10,267 nucleotides of DNA from Methanobacteriota archaeon. Its GTDB lineage: Archaea; Thermoplasmatota; Poseidoniia; Poseidoniales; Poseidoniaceae. The position numbers and the translations under genes were made by a program. The notes beneath the pieces are model-generated. The model saw only the letters and a program-made list of their open reading frames with translations. It ran no database searches and was not told the DNA's origin. This document shows, one piece after another, positions 1 through 8,500 of this stretch; positions within the stretch are counted from its first letter, which is position 1, and each line of letters opens with the position of its first letter. The DNA lies in NCBI GenBank assembly GCA_009936765.1, contig JAACDL010000163.1, positions 1-10,267 of the forward strand. Reading direction: 5' to 3'.

Positions 1-1835
1 AATGTGCCAGTTTCATCCGTTGCAGTAACAAATAATTCGCCATTTCCACTCAATACCAATGAGTTGTATCTGGTCATTACATGCTCCCCTTCTTTTAGAA
101 GCCCCCTCCCATCTGCCAAAACAGGAGATGGTACTCCATGTACGGGGCCTAGAGGGCTTTCAATGAGATCCATTCCCCTAGTAATTCCAATAGCCTGGTG
201 GCCCAGGCATATTCCTAAAACAGGAATATCCAATCTTGCGGCATGTAGCGATAATGGAGAAATTTCTGGGCGTCCTGGGCCGGGGCCAATAACAATGGCA
301 TCGTAATCCAAATTAGGGATTTTTCCTCTTCCATCGTATGTATCAACCGAACACCCTAGAGATTGAAGAGCGTGAATTATGTTGTGTGAAAACGAATCTA
401 AATTATCGATAAATGCAACATTTAATTCGAACTTTTTCTTTACGATATATTCCTCTTGCTCAACATATAGTGGGTAAATCCCTAACTCACCTTTCGGGAT
501 TGTTTTGACCTCAGGGTTTAGCCATCCACATGCTCGCCTCAGAGCAGCGGCTTTCCAGACTGCTTCCGCTACTTCTGCATCCGGGTTACTTTCGATAGTA
601 ATCCCTCCACCTGCAACTACAGTACCGTGCCAACCATCTGGAGTATATCTTGCTTCTAAGGTACGTATCATGATATTCCATGTTGAATCTCCTGAATGGA
701 CATCAATCCAACCCATTGACCCTGTCCAAAATGATCTTGGTTTCTTCTCTAATTCATCTATTGATGCACATACAACCGTCTTGGGGCAGCCTGTGATACT
801 TCCTCCTGGGAAAAGAGCCTGTAGTGCATCGATTCCATCGTTTTCATCAGAGAGTCTGCCTGTGATGTGTGAGACTAGGTGCTGTACATTAGAATAGGCC
901 TCAACGTTGAATCTAGATTGAACAACACTACCAGGTTCTGCCACAATTCCCAAGTCATTTCGCTCCAGATCAACTAGCATCCTGTGTTCTGCTCGTTCCT
1001 TTTTGTCATGTACCAAATCTCTTCTCAGCAGCGACTCTTGGTCGGCATCAGAGCCTCTAGGCCTAGTGCCTTTTATCGGAGCAGTCATTACAGTTCGACC
1101 TTGTGTCTCGACCAATATTTCAGGTGATGATGATGCTAATGCAATGCCTAAATCAGCAGCTTCGATATACCCACTAAACGGCGCAGGGTTATTGGTCGCC
1201 AAACGGTGGAAAATGGCTGCAGGTTCTTCCTCTAGCATTCCCTCCCAAGTTCTTCCAAAATTTAGTTGGTATATCTCTCCCGATATAATTGAATCTTTAA
1301 TTTGCTGAACAATTTCTGCATGCTCTTCATCTGTATGAGATGATTTTTCACTACCACCTCTAACAGGTTCAGGTAGTTCAGGGAAGGTGACATCATCTTC
1401 TTCCCATTCATCTACTAGCCACAGAATTGCAAGTATGTCGCCAGGTGAGGGAGGGTGTTGTAAACGCAGAGGCTGGGTCCACTGAACCAAATCATACGCT
1501 AGAGAACCAGCCCAAACAGAACCTACTGGTGTGTGTGGTTTGAGGGCTCTTAGCATCGAATCAATAGTCATGGAATTGAGAATATTTGTGGCCTTCCAGC
1601 CTGTGCTTGTAAGTGACTGTAATGTTCCTTCCATTGGAGTATTTTGCACTGAAACAATAGTCTCACCATTTAGTGGTGAATGGGGGACTTGAGGTTCTGT
1701 TTCTGGTTGAGTGATAACCAATCTCTTTTTCATGCCCTTTGCGAACATACTTCTCTTTGTTAGGTGGGACTTAGGCCCACCAGATAATAGTAAAATTCGA
1801 TCTTCTCCTTGAGCAGAAAGCAGACGGTCAATCAT
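1..1835 (-). CDS. pabB: Fused aminodeoxychorismate synthase, PabB (N-terminal) plus PabA glutamine amidotransferase (C-terminal), 3' end outside window
   Basis: 611 codons are visible. The reading frame starts at ATG 1835 and runs off the left edge without a stop. Residues about 1-165 resemble the N-terminal domain of anthranilate/aminodeoxychorismate synthases (W-A-G-S-L-A-Y-D near 108-115). Residues about 170-435 are the chorismate-binding domain: G-E-I-Y-Q-L-N (186-192), P-I-K-G-T-R-P-R (253-260), L-V-D-L-E-R-N-D-L-G (287-296), P-G-G-S-I-T-G-C-P-K (343-352). Lys255 in PIKGT is the residue that marks PabB; anthranilate synthases have Ala there. From about 471 a class I glutamine amidotransferase domain follows: D-N-L-D-S-F (478-483), G-P-G-P-G-R-P (517-523) and the nucleophile Cys543 in G-I-C-L-G-H-Q. 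The distal His/Glu of its triad would lie beyond the edge. Together the domains would take ammonia from glutamine and place it on chorismate to give 4-amino-4-deoxychorismate in the cytoplasm. A GGAGAGGG stretch six bases before the ATG supports this start. The R-Y-N-S-L motif (589-593) has Asn where RYHSL is usual. Confidence in PabBA over TrpEG is good but rests mainly on Lys255 and the neighbouring pabC. Confidence 0.92.
   Translation of the reverse strand, partial: MIDRLLSAQGEDRILLLSGGPKSHLTKRSMFAKGMKKRLVITQPETEPQVPHSPLNGETIVSVQNTPMEGTLQSLTSTGWKATNILNSMTIDSMLRALKPHTPVGSVWAGSLAYDLVQWTQPLRLQHPPSPGDILAILWLVDEWEEDDVTFPELPEPVRGGSEKSSHTDEEHAEIVQQIKDSIISGEIYQLNFGRTWEGMLEEEPAAIFHRLATNNPAPFSGYIEAADLGIALASSSPEILVETQGRTVMTAPIKGTRPRGSDADQESLLRRDLVHDKKERAEHRMLVDLERNDLGIVAEPGSVVQSRFNVEAYSNVQHLVSHITGRLSDENDGIDALQALFPGGSITGCPKTVVCASIDELEKKPRSFWTGSMGWIDVHSGDSTWNIMIRTLEARYTPDGWHGTVVAGGGITIESNPDAEVAEAVWKAAALRRACGWLNPEVKTIPKGELGIYPLYVEQEEYIVKKKFELNVAFIDNLDSFSHNIIHALQSLGCSVDTYDGRGKIPNLDYDAIVIGPGPGRPEISPLSLHAARLDIPVLGICLGHQAIGITRGMDLIESPLGPVHGVPSPVLADGRGLLKEGEHVMTRYNSLVLSGNGELFVTATDETGT
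1832..1835 (-). other. ATGA stop/start overlap between pabC and the pabB-pabA fusion
   Basis: The ATG of the fusion gene (1835-1833) and the TGA of the lyase gene (1834-1832) share bases in the sequence ATGA. This arrangement is typical of co-transcribed, translationally coupled genes and supports a shared pathway. Confidence 0.85.
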
Positions 1836-2536
1836 CGCCAACCCTCTCCAAGCGCTTCAATGCAAACTTTCTGTAAATTGTCGCTACCGTCTCCGATATC
1901 AACGTCGTCAAGAACAGTTAATCTCGCAGCACCCATCCCAGTTCCCAACAAGACGATTTCTTTCGCCCTTGCTACAATTCTCTCGTTTAATCTGCCTTCG
2001 CTAATTATGAAACCAGAATCTTCGATTGCGCTTTTGCATACATCAAAAGTAACAGAATCCACGCCACCTAATTTAGCATCACTAATCCATACAACACCAT
2101 CATTATCCAGTATTAGTGGCATTACTCTATCACCGTCTATAATACAATAATCGTGAACTAATATTGCTACATCAGCGCCTTTACTCAAAACCTCAGAAGT
2201 AATCTGTCGATAAGCGTCCCAATCCCCGTGTTTAGTTCCCATTATTTTGCGACTCCATCTAGGCGCAGGAACTGTAATTCCTTCAGCATCCATGTGTATA
2301 TCTTGATAGAAATCTTTAGAATTGAAACTAACCCCTTCACTATCAACTTGAATTCGTATTAATCCTTCAAGTCCATTTGGAATTTCAATATCCGGAACTT
2401 CAATTCCCAAAACAGCAGCATGCCTTGTAAGTCGCTGTAAGTGTAAATCGAGATGGAATAATTTTCCACTTCTCGCTCTCACCGTAGTAAATACAGCGCT
2501 TTTAGGTCCCATTACCATACAATCACAACAGATCAT
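1832..2536 (-). CDS. pabC: Class IV PLP-dependent enzyme, probable aminodeoxychorismate lyase
   Basis: Up to 234 residues. The fold-type IV aminotransferase/lyase family shows in the start V-F-T-T-V-R followed by G-K-L-F and H-L-Q-R-L (residues 15-36). It also shows in the likely PLP lysine K102 in G-T-K-H-G-D-W, in the G-A-D-V-A-I-L strand (120-126) and in the late glycine loop L-L-G-T-G-M-G (196-202). Members of this family include branched-chain aminotransferase and 4-amino-4-deoxychorismate lyase. The lyase splits aminodeoxychorismate into p-aminobenzoate and pyruvate. The following gene encodes the synthase that makes that substrate, which favours PabC. Oddities: the N-terminus is about 20 residues shorter than usual, and the family's Glu before the substrate loop appears to be Asp (D134). 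The start is uncertain: ATGs at 2536, 2518 and 2512 are in frame. The first overlaps the upstream gene by 14 bases, the second begins 4 bases after its stop, and none has a clear ribosome site. The stop overlaps the next ATG as ATGA. The lyase assignment is weaker than the family assignment. Confidence 0.82.
   Translation of the reverse strand: MICCDCMVMGPKSAVFTTVRARSGKLFHLDLHLQRLTRHAAVLGIEVPDIEIPNGLEGLIRIQVDSEGVSFNSKDFYQDIHMDAEGITVPAPRWSRKIMGTKHGDWDAYRQITSEVLSKGADVAILVHDYCIIDGDRVMPLILDNDGVVWISDAKLGGVDSVTFDVCKSAIEDSGFIISEGRLNERIVARAKEIVLLGTGMGAARLTVLDDVDIGDGSDNLQKVCIEALGEGWR
1842..1849 (-). promoter_or_regulatory. Ribosome binding site for the pabB-pabA fusion gene
   Basis: On the minus strand GGAGAGGG (1849 to 1842) lies six bases before ATG 1835, inside the last codons of the lyase gene. 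It is a good Shine-Dalgarno match at the usual distance. It fixes the start of the fusion gene and fits coupled translation across the ATGA overlap. Confidence 0.7.
2512..2536 (-). other. Junction between giant surface gene and pabC with three candidate start codons
   Basis: The surface gene stops with TGA at 2525-2523. In-frame ATGs for the lyase lie at 2536 (14-base overlap), 2518 (four bases after the stop) and 2512. The residues gained with the first start (I-C-C-D-C) are not part of the family fold, so one of the later two may be the real start. No good Shine-Dalgarno sequence precedes any of them, so reinitiation after the upstream stop is plausible. Confidence 0.55.
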
Positions 2537-5500
2537 CCAAGAATGAGGTATCTATTCCCCCTTGAGCTGGCTGCTCTGGAGCAGGTTGAGTCCAGCGTTG
2601 TGGTTGAACTTGGGTTTGTGGTTGAACAGGCTGACTAGGCTGCTGAATTCTTTGTGCTGCTGCATAAATGTCGCTCTGTTGTGCAGGTTGAATCGCTTGA
2701 GGTGGCGCTACTGGAGGAGGAGACAGTCCTCCGAAAGTCCCGGCATCGTCCCATCCTTCTCTTGCTTGAATGCCCCATGTTGCTTCTTGTAACTCCCAGT
2801 CCTTACTACGAGTAGACTTACTGCCCTTACCTCGTAGAACCAATACAAGCAATAGCATTGTAATGAAAACCATTCCTGCCAATATCATGTTTCCTGTTGA
2901 CAGCAACTCTCCTAAGTCTGTAGAAGAATCGTCTCCATCTGAACCATCTCCTTCTTCATCGCCGCCACTAGCGTCGATAGAATCAATCTCCTGTGATTGA
3001 ATGATCTGACGACTGTTGATATTGTCTTTAGCTGCAACTCCTATCCACCATGCAGAATCATTTGTAAGATCTGGATAATCAGTAGTTGTAATTGTGAATG
3101 ATGATGCTACACTTGACATTCCAACTTCAGTTGCATCTGATACCGCACTAAACTCTTCATCTGAGATATAAACTAGGTAAGAACGTACACCTGGGTCGTT
3201 TGTATGTTCCCAAGTAACCAATATCGAATCATCTACCCATTGCAGTTCAATACCGTCAATGTCAGGCAGGTATGCTCCTACGTCATCAACTCCATCATCA
3301 ATAGCGATTGCAGTTGATGTGATTAAATTGTCACGATATGCATTTCCAGACCAATCTACTGGCACAACTGCAACAGTAACTGGTGTGTTTGGAACAACTA
3401 GGGCATCAAATGCTAGAATATCGATTGTTAATGGAATCGCAGGATCTCGGTCTAGTGTTGCAACCGGTGTCTTGACAGTTCCACTCGAACCTACAGAAGT
3501 AAAAGTGAATGCTGCTGCATACACTTCGTAGTAAGCAATATCGCTCTCTTCAGATAGAGCAAATTCAAGCAGCACAGCAGTACCATCATCGCCCGCTCTG
3601 TCGTATAGGTTCAAACCGGTCAATCTCTCTGGAGCTGTTGTATCTGCTTGATTATCAATTGGTGTAACCATTGCGATATTCAAATTGTCAAGATGAACGT
3701 TGCCTTTGATGTCATGGACAGTTACTGCGACATATAATTCTACATCAGGAACAATCTGGCCAGGTAGTGACGATGAGATACTACTTCCACCATATAGAGC
3801 CGTATTCAATGTCAATTCAATCGGACTCTTTGCAGTATCAATCCATTGCTTATCCAATACAATGCATCCACACTTACCCGGCTCAGTGCCAGCTTCAGTC
3901 CAGAAATCAGTTAAATCGTCTAATGGATATTCTGCTGCCCAAATCACATAGTAATCAAAGTCGTCAACTTGTGAAGGGACCCATGCAACATCAATCGCAG
4001 TGCCATCGTCATCTGGATGATCCCACGCATTCAACTCATCGATTCTATCAGGTTCTGTCGACCCATCGATATTGTTGACATATGGTGTAACTTCTAGAAT
4101 TGTAACGTCTCCAGTGTCTCCATTTAGCCACTTGTCAAAAGCAACTGCTCCAATCCAATATGTTTGACCGTCAATAAGCACATCTTCTCCAATCGAGTCA
4201 ATGATTGTCATATTGGTTTCACAATCCGGAACAATAGCAGCCTCCTCCATGTTACCGACATTTGAAGGTTGGAAAGAACCACCTTCTATGTCTACAGGGG
4301 CCATGTAAACAACGACATAAGCACAATCAGATGCAACAGAATTGTCCCATCCCATTTGAACACGACCGCCGTCATCAGCAGGAACATCTTCAGCCCAAAC
4401 TCCAGTTAATTTTGGTGGAGGCACGCCGTCATTGATTCCACCCGTTGGGACCACTGGGCCTATAACAGTAGCATTTACCAAATCCTCTTGCCCAGATTCA
4501 TCAACACAAGTAAATGCTAACCAGTGTGGTTTACCTGCCTCTAGAGTCAATGTACTTACATTTCCTACTTGGGGCAAAATTTCGGTATGCATAGTAAGAC
4601 CAAGCGCATCACTAATTTCAGTTGTTGATGCATAAACTCGAGTGCTCGCTAAGTCAAGTGCACTACAACGAGCCCACTCTGCAAATACTTCACCATCGAC
4701 TGCTACAAACTGGTCTCCAGAAACAGCTGTAGCCCAAATCGGAGGACTTGGGACTTCATCTGTAGGTGTGGCAGGTCCGAATGGAGTAGAAATTACTCCA
4801 AATCTTCCGTCGTTGTATTCTACAACAACCACTGCTGAATATTCGACTCCATCCTGAAGCGGCTGACCATTGGTTGTAGAAATATCGGTTTGCAATCTTG
4901 AATGTATGCTAACTGAGGCATCTGGAGTTCTTTGTTGAAGTTCTGCTACTGTTGGTTGAACATCCCAGGATTCATCGACGTAAACTAGGTATCTAGAGAA
5001 GTCCTCATCGTGAACTAAGGTCCAATTTGCCATAAGAGTGGAACCTCCATCATCAGCCCTATCCCACAATGACAAGCCTTGAATCGGGGTCTCAGTTCTA
5101 TACCAATCATAGGTAATTTTCACCCACATACTTCCATTAGAAGGTGAATTAACTTGTAAATCCACATATCTAGTTCCATTCAGTAGTACGCCATTATCAA
5201 CAGCATATTGCATGCTGGAAAGGAATGTTGGATCGTTCGAAAGATTGAGTGTTGCATTCCACTTCATGTCGACTAATTTAGCCCAAGTTGCAGCGCCACC
5301 CACCGGTGATGAGAATGTTATCGGGACAGTTTGCATAGGGATTCCATGCGCTCCTGAAACGCCATTTTCGCTCAAAGTTACTGCGTTGCTAGAATTAACC
5401 AAAACTACTTCCATTCCCGGATGAGTATAATCTGTAACATCTTGGAATTGCAATTCGAATCCAAGGGATAGAGGGTCAGCCCTTCGTAATGTTGTAGAGT

Positions 5501-8500
5501 CGAGTTCTTCACCAGAGTTTAGAGTCCAAATTTTCAATCCTGAATCAGTAGTCACTGCAACGTAGGAATTCGAAACAACACTGCCACCGGTTGAGCCTTC
5601 AGCATAGAACCGGTCAACAATAGAATTCCCATTGAGTCCGGCTTGTATAACTGTAGCTCCATTTTCTCCAACCGCAATCAGATAAGATCCATCGGAGCGC
5701 ATGCTATACACAGGCCAATCTTCCATTGAGAAGATGTTAGCTCCAGAATTGAAATCTCCAGTGCTCCTTACCCAGTGCACAAGAGGTCCGGTTGTAGTTG
5801 CGACATGTACTCCCCAAGAATCGGCAGTTACTGCTGTAACGGAATTAGAAGGTAATTGATCGAATTGATGCAAGGCTGTTATCGAATTATCAGCAGTCTT
5901 CATTTGAGTAATTCCTGGTCTATCAGTGCCCCTTCCATCGTGGGAGATGAACAAACTCTCCTGAGTTTGCGTACTCCCTCCCGCAGAAGTTGATGAGGTA
6001 GTGGCTCCAACCAATCCCCAATTCGATGTTCCCATTAGGCCATCTGCCGGAGTAAATGTGGTGAACGTATCACTGGATTCGTCATACATCGCCAAACCAC
6101 TAGGGGTTGCCATCCAAACTTTCCCATCAAATTCTACTAAATCTTGGACGTAAGAGATTGGTAATCCGTCGATGGCCGTCAGAGCAGTTTTCCAGTTTTC
6201 TCCGGTTGCATTCCACCTAGCAACGCCATTATTGGTCGCGACATAAATCGTTTCAGATAAAATCAGGCCAAACTGATTCGTGACAGTTACCGTCTCTATC
6301 GAATTGATATTGTTTGAGGGAAGGCCTGCAATTAATCTTCCAGCAGTGTAGGTCATAGTAGTTGTATTGAATACCTGTATTCCGGGAGAAGAAGACCCAG
6401 AGCCTTGCAGTCCAATGTACAATTCATCTCCAACCAACTTCAATTCATCCTGGAAGTCATGGACTCCAGTAGGGAGTGTTACTAGTGAACCAGTTAGGGT
6501 GTCTAACATTCTTAATCCACGATTATTACTTGCCAAATACAAATTAGTACCAACTAATTCGATATCTGTAACCGCTGCATTAGCAGGAATAGTCCATCCC
6601 TTTTGCCATTCAACAGATCCGTTTGCCAGCTTTACACCTTGTAAAACACCTGAACCAGTGCTTTGCCAAGAGGAAGAAGCAACCCATAGATGGGTCGAAT
6701 TTCCTGCCATTGAAGTAACCTGTCCACTGACTAGATTTGGAAGAGCATGAATTGTGTTTTGACCACCTTGTCCTAAAGTATCGACGTGAGAATATCCCGA
6801 TGTCCCTCCAGCCTGACCAATTAACCACTGAGTTCCTAGCCAATCGATTGAGGAAACAGGGGAGCCTGTTGAAAGTATGCTTGCAGTTCCTACAGTCGCA
6901 CCATTTGCAGATAGCAGTACATAACCGCCGCCAATTACATTGCTGCCTTGAGTTCCAATGTCATATCCTATCGCAAGTTTTCCTCCTGCGAATTCCATTG
7001 CACCCCACCAAACAGGGTCGCTAGGAATATTGTGAGTGGAAGATGTGAGGTCAGATAACCACTGGTTTCCGTTGTAATCATACCTTGAAATTGGTTCTGA
7101 ATCATCGTTGTAGCCAATGTACAATATGTTGCTAGAGTCGTCGCATGCGACAGCTGCAGCATCACCATCTGCTAATCGAGTGGATGTTGTGAATGAAGAA
7201 AGGGTAGTTCCATTTGCAAGGTCAAGTCTTGCAACACCTCCATTATTTGCAGTTATTGAAACGTGGAATATTCCTGCGCACATAGCCATGCCAATCGGGT
7301 ATCCGTTAGGAATTCCATTGGAGCCAGTGTCCCATGTTGTCCATGTTCCACTACTGTCGAGATGTAGAATTTCTCCGTCGAAGCCACCAAATCCACCACC
7401 CCTTGCAGTACCTGCCACTAAGTCTGTGCCATTTGTCCACAACTCATACACAGTATCGTCTGCAGAAGAAGGTAGACCGTTCCCGGGAGTCCAAGTTGAC
7501 AGCCACAGATTTGTAGATTCATCATAGCGTGTTATTCCGTCTTCTGTTGCGAATAGTATCTCTCCATCGAACTCAACAATTTCTCTAATCGGGAATTCTA
7601 GGTTATCCCATTCCCCGATCTTGCTGCCATTAGCAGCAAAGGCTTCGAGTTTTGACTCTCCCCAAGAAATCCAATTTGTTCCAGTTGATGAAATAAATGA
7701 AGTCACACGATTTACAGAACCTTCTGGCATCAATTCTGCCTGCCACGAATCTGTAGTCAGGTTGTACAGGGCAACACCTCCGCTTCCTTCAGTGTTCCAC
7801 CATTGTCCACTTGCGACAGAAATATGGAGCACATCTCCAATAATTTCCATGCCGTAAACATCGCCGCCATTTTCATCAACTTGCGCTCCAGCATCTAATG
7901 AGGATTTTTCGGTAAAGTTAGCAATATCAATTCGGAATACACTATCTGACGAGTATTGGTGATGGTAATGCATTGTATCTCCATATATGGCCAAATCGTA
8001 TGGGTCTCCATTAATGCCTGAATACAAAGAGTCCGATGCTTCGATATCATAGACTTCAGAACCCGTGGTGACATTGATTAATTGGAAGCCATCTTCTCCT
8101 CCGACCCAAATATGGCCTGGTCTAATATCTGCAATTAATCCTGTAACATACTGGTTGCCATCATCAAGAACGTTATCTTCTGTCCAAGTAGTCAACCAGA
8201 TATTGTTTGGAATATCATATCTAGCTATGCCAATTTCAAATAGACCAACATAAGCAACATCTCCAATGACTTCGATTAAAGCATTGGATGGTGAAGTATC
8301 GGCCTGCCAGTTTTCAGTCCAAGTGAAAGAGGACTTGTCAATTAAACCAACTCCGTTAGTAGTTCCTCCAAAAATAGTGGTACTGTTAAATCCTACAGCA
8401 TTTACTCCCCAGTTCGGCATCCCATCTTGCGCATTCACACAGTCATTGAGGCCAAGGGTTGCAACCGTATATTTGCAAACGCCTATGTTTGTTCCAGCGT

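Noticed and set aside
505..1308. Plus-strand open frames at 505-897 and 1003-1308
   Set aside because: They lie antisense to the PabB domain, whose motifs are unmistakable on the minus strand. Their translations show no family signature.
1..1835. Anthranilate synthase TrpE-TrpG or phenazine-type PhzE as the identity of the fusion
   Set aside because: The domain order would fit, but Lys255 in PIKGT and the overlapping pabC-like gene favour aminodeoxychorismate synthase.
1809..2150. Plus-strand open frame opposite the lyase gene
   Set aside because: Low-complexity Ser/Pro/Leu translation spanning the pabC/pabBA junction in antisense; no motif and no ribosome site seen.
6367..6750. Plus-strand open frame of 127 codons inside the giant gene
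   Set aside because: Antisense to well-formed propeller blades; composition matches an antisense shadow.
6610..7168. Two short minus-strand frames at 6610-6843 and 6968-7168
   Set aside because: They are out-of-frame readings of the giant gene, which stays intact through this region; no frameshift is needed to explain the sequence.
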